Shown here: one piece after another, positions 22,057-33,215 of the stretch
Layout: every line of letters starts with the position of its first letter
Numbering within the stretch: the first letter of the stretch is position 1
Source: Cafeteria roenbergensis
Taxonomy: Eukaryota > Sar > Bigyra > Bicosoecida > Cafeteriaceae
Direction of reading: 5' to 3'
Assembly: GCA_008330645.1 (NCBI GenBank)
Contig: VLTN01000017.1
Coordinates: 62,001 to 126,000, forward strand
Length of the DNA: 64,000 bases
Program-made: the position numbers and the translations under genes
The notes under the pieces: model-generated
What the model was told of the DNA's origin: nothing
Databases searched by the model: none
Seen by the model: the letters and a program-made list of their open reading frames with translations, nothing else

Positions 22057-25000
22057 ATGCCGCATCGCGGCTGGCCGGCATGGGCTTTCGCTGCAGCTGC
22101 GTGCGCGTCGCTTCAAGCAATTGCTGTCACGGCAGCGGCCTTCGAGACTGCTCCGCAAAAGTCAGTGACATTCTCAGGCATGCACGTCTCCGAGGACCAA
22201 GGCTGCACGGAGGGAGCCGCGGTGAGAGCAAGCGATAGGCGAGCAAGTCTTCGTCCCTCGGAAGTGTCGTCGCGCCCCCTGCAGTGCCTGCGTCAGCGTT
22301 GGCCAGAGTGTCTTCCCAGCCTCCCCCCCTCGTCGCAGTTGGTGGGACTTTCGGGGGCTCAAGTCGTCTACTCAGTCGTCAACAATGTACGCATCAAGGT
22401 GAGGACCAAACCCCAAGGGTGGCGCGTGGGCGTTCAGGGCGTGCCCCAGCTTGGTGTGTGTGGCGGGCTGCGCGAACAATATTTGCCTTTGCCAAGCATT
22501 TCGTTGCGAGGGCGCAGTTTGGAGCATCCGGCCCGAGCTACGGGCAAGGGGCCTTACCATCTGATCAGCTGGACGTCTGGCTTGGAGCCTTCGTATTGGC
22601 TCACACGGGAGGTGGCCAGTTCAACGTGACGTACATGCGCGGCAGTCGGTTGGCAGACCTCACCCCGTTGAGCGACGCCGCGTGGCTCAAGGGCGCAGAA
22701 GTAGTGTTCCCAACACAGCAGGACGTTGTCGTTGCACCCGGAGAGGTGCTCGCAATCGTAAACCGCAGGGGTCCGCTTGGCCTGGCAACAGCGTGCGGCG
22801 CATTCAGCTTGCAGGTCTCGGGGTTTTCGCTGCAATATTCGGCTCTGGAGGCTGCTTCCGCGACCACAGCCGGCTCCCGAGAAGCGCTCATTCTGCCCGG
22901 CCATCGCATTGTTGGAAGCATCGGGAGCACAATGCACTGGGGTTTGATGCCGCACATGTTTGCTGAGGGCGCAATGCCCCGTGTACCGACGCCAAAGTTC
23001 GCAAGCCTCCAGCAAGACCGGCTGCCATTCAACTCCAAGACATCGCTTCGCAGACAGGTGCTGGACTTCGTTGCCAGGGTTCCCAAACTGTGGCTCTTGT
23101 GCGAATGGAGATGCGTGCCTGCCGCCGCGGACCTGCATGTGGTGAACATCCAGGCGCAGATGTCGGTGACCGCCACCTCCCCGCCGTGCAGCGCAGGAGA
23201 CCCCGAGTGGTCGCAGCCCGTCACCGTCTCCATCGCGGACAAGTGCCCGCAGCACTCCGTCGACTCCCCGCTGGCCCTGGTGGTCAGGGCCCGCGCGTTT
23301 GCTGACACCATGTTGGGGTCCCCGCCCGCGTTCGCTTTGGTGATGCCGCTGCTGCCGTCCGACCTGGGGGTGACGATGCTGCTCGCCGGGGAGTCGGCGT
23401 CCCTGTGGGTGGCGTCAGCGAGCTCCCCTGCCTTGGCCGCCGCGACGCTGTGGCCGTTCGACCCTCATGCCGTGCCCGCGGCAGACACGAACGTGTCGGC
23501 GTTCCAGGGCAGCGCGGCCCTGCGAGTGACAGGCGCCGGGTCGCTTGTTCAGAGGTTCGCCTCGTCGCCAGCGGCTGCGGCGGGCGCAGTGGTGCTGCTA
23601 TGCTCCGTCGAGCAGGTGGGTGCGGCTGCGCCGCCAGCGAAGAACCTCACCCTGGCGGCCTGGGCGGCGGGAGGCAACGCCACCGCGTGGGACGGCGAGT
23701 CGTCGCAGCCGTTCGTCGCTGCTCTCGGGTGGCAGCAGTCCGCGACAGTCAAGGCGCTGGTCGTGCTCCACCGGCCGGGCCTGTTCCGGGTGTGCGGCCG
23801 GCTGCTGCTGGCCGACGCGCCCGAGCTGCGGAGCGGGTCGCCCGAGGTGCAGATGGACTCGAACCTCAGCTCGGCGGGCCTGGGCGCCATCTTGCTGTCG
23901 GGCCCGCGGATGGAGGCGGGACTGCATTCGTGCGTGCTGGTGTCCATCGAGGCGCCTGTGGTCGCGTTCACGCCCGGCGTCGCGGAGGAGAGCTCGACGG
24001 TGGAGGACGTGCTGCTGCCCGCCTGGATGGACCCGTCGCGGGACTCGAGCCTGTGGGACCCGCGCATGTGCGAGGAGGGCGCGGCGCGGATGCGGGCGGC
24101 GGGCATGCCCGTGGCGGCGGCGCGGGGCGCGGTGGCGTGCTCAGGCCGCGACTGGGCTCTGGGGCCGGGCAACGTCACCTCGTGGCTGAGCGCCTCAAGC
24201 GGGCGAGTAGCGAGGGTGCCGGTGATGCGGGTCAGCGCCTCCTCCATGCTGGCGCCCACCGTGACGGTGACGAGGTCGACCGGTGCAGCGGCGGTGTGGC
24301 CAGCAGTGGTGACGCAGATGGTCCAAGGCGGGGCGCCGTTCGCCCCGAAGACAACGCTGACGGTGATGGCCGCAGCTTCAATCACGATTGATATGGGGGG
24401 ACTGGGTCGGTGGGTGTTCCAGGTGCGGGATGTGCAGGCGGTTGGCTGCGGCTGGCAGGAGGTGATGTCGGGAGCGACGGGTTTCAGCCAGTTTGCGCTG
24501 CATCCGCCGTGGCTGCCGTGCTGCGAGGGCTGCGTGTCGTCCTTCGCGGTGGAGCAGTCGATGACGGTGCCTGCTCCCGTAGTCCCGCGAGCCTCGTATA
24601 CAAGCGACTGGGAGCTCCGTCCTGGGCTTGACCCGGCATATGCGTATGCCCAGGGCTTTCACCAGGGCCTGGATCACCTCGACGAGCTGCCGGCGATGGT
24701 CGCCCTGAAGCTGTCCATGACCACATGGCGCAAGCGCAACGTGACGGGCCCGTTCGAGGCGCGCATTCCGATCGCCTTCGACTGCCGGCTGGACATGCAG
24801 GTCGACATGGTCAGTGGGCTCGGGCCGCAGTGGGTGCCTGGCAGCATGGCCGGCAACTGGCGCGACCTCGGCGATGCCTTGGCTGGCGTGATGAACGGCA
24901 CCGGCGTTTGGAGCAGCGAGCGGCCGGACCCGTCCATGACGATCGACACCTCGACGCCCGACATCCTCTCGACCCGCCTGGGCCTGTGCGGGCGTGGTGC

Positions 25001-28000
25001 GGCTGTGGAGGACGGCTGGGCGAATCCGAGCGGCCTGGTGGCCAGCGGCACCATTCATTGGCTCAGAGCGGCCCAAGGCTTGCTGTGGACGAAGACAGTG
25101 GTGGCCCCCGAGTCGCGCTGGGCCAAGTACTTGATTGAGCAGGACCCGAATGGGTTTCAGCTCGGATGGCCAGCCACGCTCCGCGCGCCGCTGGCCGAGC
25201 GCCTGGACCCGCCGAGGTTCGAGCGCCCCTCGCACGCGGCTCTGCCCTCCGCGCCGATCACTCCCGGCTCGCGCTTCTCCCTCCGAGCGCTGGTGCCGTG
25301 GGTGCAGCTGCACTGCAAGCTGCCTCCGGGCTCCGCCTTGGTGCCGGGGCCCGACAGCGTGGGCCTCGAGGACGCGGGGGGCTGGTTCCCGTGCGGCGGC
25401 GAGTGGGGCGAGGGGACCTTCGTCCCGCCCCCGGGCGCGCTTGGGGGCAGTCTGGTGCTGCGGTCGGACTATGCCAGCCTCGTCCAGCCAGCCCCGACAT
25501 CGGCCAACGAAACGGAGTGCGCGGCCCTCCTCGCCCCGGGCGCGCCGTGGCTGACGGTGAGGGCCAGTGCGCTCACTTGGTCTTCGGCCGAAGGGCGCGT
25601 GGACTTTGGCTGCGGCATCGGAGGCGCCGAGGGGTCGAACGTGACCATCCCGGTTTCGGCACCGCCTCCTGTGCCCCTCAACCTGACCACCACGGTGGCG
25701 CCGAGCCATGTGGTGACGAACGCCGACCTGGACTCGGGGGCCTCGGCTCTGGGCGGGTCGGCGGTGCTGCAGGTGGGGCATGTGCTGTTCGTGGGGGCGG
25801 CCAACGCCAGCGGGGCTGCACAGGCCGGGGAGTCGGGCCAGGTGGCGATGTTTCGGCTGGAGCGGATGGACAACAGCTCCGGCACGCCCACGTTGCAGCG
25901 CCAGGGAGGCCTGCTTCGGCGCGAGTGGCTGCCCCGGGCGCCGTCGTTGCTGGGGGCGGGAGGCCTCAGCGAGCGGTTCGGCACCTCGCTCGCCCGCGTG
26001 CGGCTGTCGGGGGAGACCAGCGAGGCGAGTCTGGCCGGACTGCCCGACGCGCCGGCCACCACCTTCACGGTTGCAGTTGGCGCTCCGCGGGTCGGCGGCG
26101 GCGGCGGGGGGCTCGGTCGGGAGAGCGGCGGGGCGGTGGTGCTGTACCGCGTGCGCCAGGACACGCTGGAGGCGGAGTGGACGGACACGTGGCATGCGAA
26201 CGGCTCCGAGGTGCGGTGGGCCAGCGGCTCCAGGCTGGGCAAGGCGTGCGCCGCGATGGCCCGCGACGCCACTGGCGCCGGTGGCGTGGTCGGGCAGTCG
26301 GACGTGCTGGCTGCGGGCAGCGGGGTGGCAACGACGGAGGACTCGGTGCTGAACATCAGCGGCGCGACGCAGGGCGCGGTGGTGCTGCTCCGCGTGCAGC
26401 CGGACGGCAGGGTGGGGCCGCGCGGCGCCTCGCAGCTCGTCATCGCGGAGGGCACACCTGGGCTTCCGGGCGTGGCGGTGGAGTCCCCGGGCCCCAACAG
26501 GGCCGTGGTTGACAACTTCGGTCGTGCCATCGCGGCCCTGCCCGTGGGGACGGACCCGCTGAGCCCCAGTCTGCCGATGCTTGCTGTGACGGCGACGCAC
26601 GACAGCGGCGGCGCCGTGTGGCTGCTGACCATCAACGCGAGCGACTCGCAGTTCGACTCCGGGATCCACGGCGACGGCACGTTCCTTGTGCGCGCCTTCA
26701 AGCCCGTGGTCGCTGCGGACGCCTGGCCGGACCTGAGCTCACTGGTGTCCCGACTGGGGCCAAGGGTGGGTTACGCCGCCGACGCGCCGGGCGACCTCGA
26801 CGGGGACGGGGTGCCGGACCTGGTGCTGGGGTGCCCCTTCGCGGGTGAGCAGTACGACTCTCCGGTGGGCAGTAGAGGCGCCCTGCTCGTGCTGCACCTG
26901 GCCGTTGACGAGGCCACTGGGGCCATCGGCATTCGCGGGGGAACGCCGATCGGATCGGACGACGGGGAGCTGCTGAGCGGCGTGGCGGCGGACGGCGACA
27001 TGCTGGGCCTGTCGCTGACGACGCTGGCCCGTCCGGCTGGCTCGCGCGGTCGCGTGTTCGCGGTCGGCGCGCCGCGAGCCGGGTACGTAGCCATGGTTGG
27101 GGTGGACTCGTTCGCTTCGGCGGGCGCGGACAACGCGTTGCGTCCCGTGCCGACACTGCTGCCGTCGCCGTCGCCGTCCCCTACTGCATCCGTGTCACCG
27201 ACTGCATCTGTGTCGCCGAGCAGCTCGACAAGCACATCTCCATCCTCAACGCCGTCGGGCAGCTTCGTGCCACTGCCCTCACCATCAGCTACTGCCTCCC
27301 CCTCGCCGTCCGCATCGCCTAGCGTCACGGCAACGCCGTCCCCTTCGCTGTCTGCGACGCCCACAACGTCTCTCTCTCCCACGCCGTCTGCATCTGCCAC
27401 GGCATCGCCCTCCGTGACGTCATCGCCGTCTGCTTCTGCCTCCGTCACGCCGTCCGCCTCGGCCACGCCGTCCGCCTCGCCCTCACCCCAGCCGGCGACC
27501 TGTGCCCCGCTCACGGTCGCAGCCTCGTCTGCCCTCGAATGCACGCCGCCGGAGGGCGTGACGTCGCGCTACGATCTCGGCACGGAGTGCCGGCTGCGCT
27601 GCTCCCACGCCGTCACGGAGGGCGTGGAGGGCACGGGAGCGTGGCTGGGCGGCAGCGCGGTGCTGGACGTCCTCCTCCCCGGGCGCGAGCAGTCCAGCGT
27701 GACGGCCGCTGCGGGCCTGGGCGCATCGGGTGGCGGGAGCATCGCGCCCGGGGCGGGGCTCGTGGCGCCCGCCGTGGAGGTGGTGGTGCGCTGCGAGCTC
27801 GAGGGCGGCGGTGCCGGCGGCGGTGCCGGCGGTGGTGGCCTGGCGGTGTGGCGGTCTGGCGGCGTGGCGCTGGGAGCGGGGGCGCAGCTGCCCGAGTGTG
27901 TGCCGCTGTCCGCCCGCGAGCCCGGCCGCCCCGTGGTGCAGGCGTGCGCGCGGGCGGTGAGCGTGGAGGTTGAGCTCCCTGTGGGGGTGCGCGTGGGTGA

Positions 28001-31000
28001 CGCGGGTGTGGGGTCGATGCTGGAGCGCGTGGCTGGAGGCGGGTGGCCGGTGCCCGAGGGCGCGCCGTCGTGCTTGTCGGAGCGACAGGCGGCCGCCACG
28101 TTGGCCTGGGCGGATGGCGGCGGGGCGCAGGTGGGCCCGGGCCGCGTGCTGCTGTTCGCCATCGACGCGGACGAGGCGGAGCGGCTGGACGCGAACGGCT
28201 CGATCGTGGCCGGGCGGGTGCTGTTCGGGCAGCCCTCGTCCATCCGTGTCAGCGACCACACAGGGCTGCAGGGGGCGGATGTGGGGTGGGCGTGGCAGCT
28301 GGCCGACATCGGCCTGACGGGCGGCGCAGTGCCGACCAAGGCGAACGCCGAGCTGGTGGGGGAGGCCGCGCTGGAGGCGGGCGCCGTGGCGTCCGCGTCG
28401 CTGGGCCGCGCGGCGGCCGTATCGGCGGTGTTGGGGTTCGGCGGCGCGTCTGCGGGCTGTGGGGGCCGGCCGGTGGCGCTGGCTGGGCAGTCGTCGGTGC
28501 GGCTGACGGCCCGAGTCGTCCTGCCGGAGTCGATGCAGGGCCGGCGGCTGATGCTGGTTGCTGCCACGGGAGCGACCCAGCTGACCAGCGCGCCGGACGT
28601 CATGGTCGTCGGCCCGCCGTCGGCCGCGCTGCGGGTGCAGTCGGGCCTGTGCGACGCCCTGCCCATGTCGCTGGGCGTGCCGCGCGGTGCGAGCGGGCGG
28701 GAGGAGAGCACTGCGGCGCTGGTGCTGGCGGCGGCGGCGCCCCGCGCGCGGTTGAGCTTCGCGCTGCCTCGCGCTCCCGTGGCAGGGGAGGCCGTGGCGG
28801 TCGCGTGCGAGCCGCAGGACGGGCTGCTGGTGGTGGACGGCGGCGTGCAGCTGGTGCGTGCGAGCGGCTGGGGCTTGCCGTCCGGCCGATCGGCGGAGTT
28901 CAGCGTGAGCCTGGGGCCGGGGGCGGCGCTGCTGGCGTCGCAGGGCGAGAGCACGGTGGTGTGCGGCTTCGCGTCCACGGCTGATGAGGGCGCGGCCGTG
29001 GCGACTCGGCGCCTGGCTGCTCGACCCGGCGGCCGGGGCACGGCCAGCGACGACGATCTCGAGGCGCCGCCTGCGTCGCTGGGCGGGCTGCCCGGTCCGG
29101 TGGCAGGGGCCTTGTTCGCGGGGCTGCGGCCAGTGTCGCTGTCGGTGTCTGTGCTGCCGACCGTTGCAGCGGCGGTGGCGGATGTGCTGCTGGAGTCCCC
29201 CGGGCGCCAACGCGTCGGCGCCGCTGTCGGCCCGGTGGTACTCGGTGCGGTCGCCGAGCCGGTTCCTGACAGGGCGAGCCATCGCGGGTGCAGCGGCCGC
29301 AGGAGGCGGCGTCGGCGCGGCTGGCGGTGGCTTCGCGGTGCCCAGCGTCGGCGAGCTCGAGGGGGCGCTGGGGAGCCGGTGGTGGTCGGGCCCTGGCGCG
29401 TCGCTGGACCTGGGCGTGACGGCCAGCGGCGCCGCGCGGGCGCTGCTCGTGTGCTGGCGAGCGTCCACGCGGTGCTTCGAGGTCGGGACGAGAGTGCTGG
29501 TGGGGGCGAGCGAAGCCAACGTGACGGGGCTGTCGGCGGACGGCTCGGTGGCCCTGGTGGTGCTGCCGACGCAGCACGAGGCGTGTGTGATGGGCGGGCG
29601 GAGCAACGGCACAGCGGGCGACGTGCCCTGGCTGAGCGTGCCCCGGCGGGGCGGGGGCGAGGACGAGTGCGGGTGGCAGGCGGTCACCGTGGTTCCTGCC
29701 GCGGACGCGCGAGTGCCGGCCGTGTGGCGGCCTGCGGTGCGCGCGGGCCATCGGGCCGTGCCGCTGTGCCCCGGGCCGGCGCCAGCCCTCGAGCAGCTCC
29801 CGGTGGGGCGGCTGCCGCTGCTGTGCCTGACCGGGATGGAGCCAGGGCGGTCGCTGCCGGGCGACGGCGCGGCGCTGGTGGCGGCGCCGGTGGAGCTGAG
29901 CGCCGCGGCGCTTGAGGCAGGGTACGTCGCTGGCCCCCGCCGGCGTCGTCAGCGGGGAGCACCCTGCAGCGGGTGACGCTGGCGAGCGGGGCGGCCGTGT
30001 CGCAGGCGCTGGCGGTGTTCTACACCAGCAGCTGCGCCGGCTTCGAGTCCCCCGGCCCGGCGTGCGCCGACGTGTCGCGAGTGCTGTCGGGCGAGTCGCG
30101 GTGCGCGTTCGGGGCCGGGGACGGCTGCCGGCCGTGCGGTGCGCTGTGCCCGGCCGGGTTCGGGGCGTGCGCGGTGTGCCCGGGCGGGTTTCGTCACCAC
30201 CCGTTGCCCGGGTTCTGGTCGGCCGACGAGGACTCCGGGGCTGTGCTGCGGTGCGCGCCCCCGGCCGAGCGCCGCTGCCCGGGCTGGAGCGGGGCGGAGG
30301 CGCGCAGCACTTGCGGGGAGGGCTTCACGGGTCGGGCGTGCGCGCAGTGCGAGTCCGGGTTCTTCTCCCACTCGGTGGTGGGGTGCGAGCGGTGCCCATC
30401 CGGGACGCCGGCAGAGCTGCTTGTGATGCCGGTGCTGCTGTACGGGGGCCTGGCCGCGGGCCTGTGCGGGTCGGGCCTTGCGCTGTTCGGGCTGATGCAG
30501 TGCTTGGCGCCGGCGCAGGACAGGCGGGAGGCGCTGCGGCGATCGGCGCTGGCAGCGGCTGGGGAGCAGGGGCTGCAGGGCGAAGCCGCGGCGGAATCTG
30601 CCAGGGCCAAGGTGTCCCGGCTGCTGGCCAAGCGGGGTGGCGACGTGCCGCGCTGCGCGTGCGACGGCGGCGCTGCTCGGCGCGCGGCCGGGCGCGCGTT
30701 GCAGCTGGCGCTGTGGTCGGTGCTGAGCGTGCAGGCGCTGGTGCAGGTGTCGCGCACGCTGGCGCCCGGCGTGCCTTCCGTGGTGGCGTCGGTGTTCGGC
30801 GTGCTGTCGGTGTTTGAGCTGTCGCCGTCGGTGGCCGTGCCCCCGCAGTGTCTGACCACGGCGCCGCTCGCCGTTGAGACGGCGGTGCTTTGCGCGGTGC
30901 TCGGTCTGGGGGCGACGCTGGGCGTGGCGGCGGCGGTCGTGCTCGGCTGCCACACGCGCGACGCCCGGCCGTGGGGGTGCGGCGGGCTGGCTGCGCGGGC

Positions 31001-32912
31001 GGTGCCGGCGCTGTTCGGGCTGGCGGCCGTGACGTACGCGCTGGGCACCAACACGGCGGTGGCGGTGCTGCACTGCCTGGACCTGCCCGCCGACGGGGTG
31101 GAGGGGCCTGTGATGGCATCGAACCCGTTCGTGCGCTGCGGCGGCGAGGAGCACACGAGGGCGGTCCCGCTTGCGGTGTCGCTGCTGGTGGTGGTGAGCG
31201 GCGGCTTGCCGGTCGGGACGCTGGTGTTCGCGTGGGCCCGCACTCGGACGGTGCTCCGTGGCGTGCTCGCGAGGGAGCCCGAGGCCGCCGACGGGGGCGG
31301 GAGCAGCAGCGACGTTGCGCGCAGTGCGGGCGATGCGGCGGACTGCAAGGCCCTCGAGGGCGCGGGGCCGGGGCCCGTCCGCGGGCGCTGGAGCCGGCGA
31401 CAGGTGAGGTCCAGCCGCGCGGGTCGTCGGGCATCGGTGGCGGACCTGCTGCGAAGCGAGTCGGTCGCGACCCTGGCGGGTCCGGGCCGTAAGCAGACAA
31501 GCCATCCGGCAGTGGCCCGGCCACTGGCGTCGGCGCCCCGTGGCCCGCAGGTGCAGGCGGGGCGAGTGGCTGGCCAGGCGGAGCAGGCACCGGCTCTGAT
31601 GTCCAACCCGCTGGCGCGCGGCGGTGGGAGGGCGCCGGCACCGGTGCCGCCGAGGCCCACGCGGCGGGCGGGCAGCATGGCCTGGCAGCGGTCGGATGCG
31701 CTCGCGCTGGTGAAACGCGGCGCGTCGTCGGGGCCGCGGGTGGCGGCGGTGCCAGGCGAGGCGGGCGCTGGCCCGGCGGCCGAGCCGGGGCGGAGAGAGC
31801 GGCGCTCGAGGCTGCGAGGGGGCTGCCCGTGGTCCGGCCGCAGGACCCCTCCGGCCGCCCCTGGCGCCCCGCTGACGCTGGGCTCGCTTCTGGACTCGAG
31901 CCGGACCGTGCGGGGCGACCGGGCGCTGGGCCCGTGCGTGGCCCGCGACTACCGTCCGTCCCGGGGCTGGCACATCCCGGCGGGTCTGCTGTCCGTCGGG
32001 ATCATGGGGGCCGCGGGGGAGGTGCTGGTGGCGTCGCCGGTGCGGTCGTGGGTGGGGGTGCTGCTGAGCACGCTGCTGGTGACGGCGCTGTGTGTGGCGC
32101 TGTCGGCGGCGGTGCTGTGCGACCAGCCGTACGCGCCGGGCCACCTGTGGAAGCGCTGGCTTCGGGCGCTCACCCTGCTGCTGGCGGCGCTGACGGCGTG
32201 GCTGAACATGACGCAGCTGTCGGCGTCTGGCGGTCTGCCGCCGCCCGAGGAGGGCGCGGGGAGCATCGCGGCGGATGCGGTCGCGGCGGTGGCCGTGCTG
32301 CCGCTGTCGTTCATGGCGCTGGTGCTGAGCTGCCTGCTGGTGGGGGCCGTGGCGGGCGCGATCGTGGGCGCGCTTGGCCGGGACACGGCGGTGGCGGTGC
32401 TGCTTGAGCGGCGGGTGTGGCCGGCGTTGTGCAGCATCTGCTGCTGCTGCTGTTGCGAGCGCTTGTGCCGGCGCGGGCAGGGTGGCGACGCCACCGCCAA
32501 GGCTGGGAGGCGGGGAGGCGGCAAGTCGGCGCAAGTGGGGGGGGCGCGGCTTTCGGCCCCGCCGCCTGCCGAGTTGGCGGATGCCTTGTCGCCAGCAGTG
32601 CGTCCGGGGAGTGCGGGCTCCCAGGCCGCCCAGAAGGCCGCCAGGGCGCCAGCAGACGGGCGTGGCGGCGCCCCTGGCCGCATGCGTCCGACTGCTTCGC
32701 TCTCCCGGCCGCGCCTCTCGCTCCACCCTGCCGCGCTGACCCATGCCTCATCGCGCGTGCTGGGCAGTGGTGGAGGGGCGGCCGCCGGGGTGCCCACGAG
32801 CGAAGGGCTGGCGCTTCCGGCCCTGGTGTCTCGTCGGTTGCTGCTGGTGCCCGACCGCTCGGAACGAGAGTCCGGGACGGTGTCGGGGGGCAAGTCGCGC
32901 GTGCGTGCGTGA
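22057..32912 (+). CDS. Giant FG-GAP/multi-helix surface protein, copy A (frame-disrupted)
   Basis: Exons 22057-22221 (signal peptide), 22339-22398 and 22518-32912, all phase 0 with GTGAG/GCAG borders, deduced by alignment with copy B. Domain order is as in copy B: N-terminal ectodomain, FG-GAP region with the calcium loop GDLDGDGVPD (DNA about 26790), Ser/Thr/Pro stalk (27150-27500), Cys-rich module (30026-30410), about nine helices, tail. Compared with copy B, the C-run at 29197-29201 has one extra base and that at 29934-29938 has two, so about 240 codons are read out of frame and the normal frame then resumes. As written, translation would end at 29915 and lose the Cys-rich and membrane parts. 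This may be sequencing error in C-runs, a young pseudogene, or a secreted short form. Residues from FGASGPS to the start of the shared block differ strongly from copy B. Confidence 0.75.
23101..32528 (+). repeat. 9.4-kb near-identical direct repeat, unit A
   Basis: From 23101 onward the sequence matches 34295 onward almost base for base until 32528 (partner 43722), after which both flanks diverge abruptly. The offset is 11,194 bp at both ends; small indels in between (a 3-bp difference near 24600, extra Cs near 29200 and 29935, two extra codons in B near 43640) cancel. It covers most of the large exon but excludes both ends of the gene. Confidence 0.97.
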
Positions 32913-33215
32913 TGTGGAGGTGTTGTGTGTGTTGTATTCGTGCCGGCCGGGCATGGCGTGACGGCGCCGTGTTGCAGCAAATTCGAAACGGCTCCAGACT
33001 CGCGTTGCCGCGATTGTCGGCTGCAGAGCTGCTTGACACTGCTCCGGCCAAAGGAGCTCGCGGCGCTTTCGCGGCAAACGCCCGCGTCAGCCCCTCCACT
33101 TCTGTCCCAGACCGAGGCCACGCGTGGCCGTCGTGGGGCTTCTGTGGCAGCTGGGCGGGTGGAGGCAGGCGGTCGCACGGCCTGGGCGCAAGGGATGCGC
33201 GGCGGCGGCCGAGTG
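32913..33215. other. Spacer between the two giant genes
   Basis: 303 bp between the stop of copy A and the chosen ATG of copy B. It should include the copy A terminator and the copy B promoter. No repeat or RNA gene is visible, and it does not resemble the region upstream of copy A. Confidence 0.45.

Noticed and set aside
24364-24398. The first variable patch considered as an intron
   Set aside because: Both copies are 35 nt there with no gap in frame, and no GTGAG/GCAG pair of workable length brackets it.
24378-26669. Long antisense frames through the giant genes (for example 24378-26669 and 35563-37860, minus strand)
   Set aside because: They mirror a well supported sense gene, are rich in Arg, His, Pro and Gln, and have no domain; GC-rich coding DNA commonly leaves antisense frames open.
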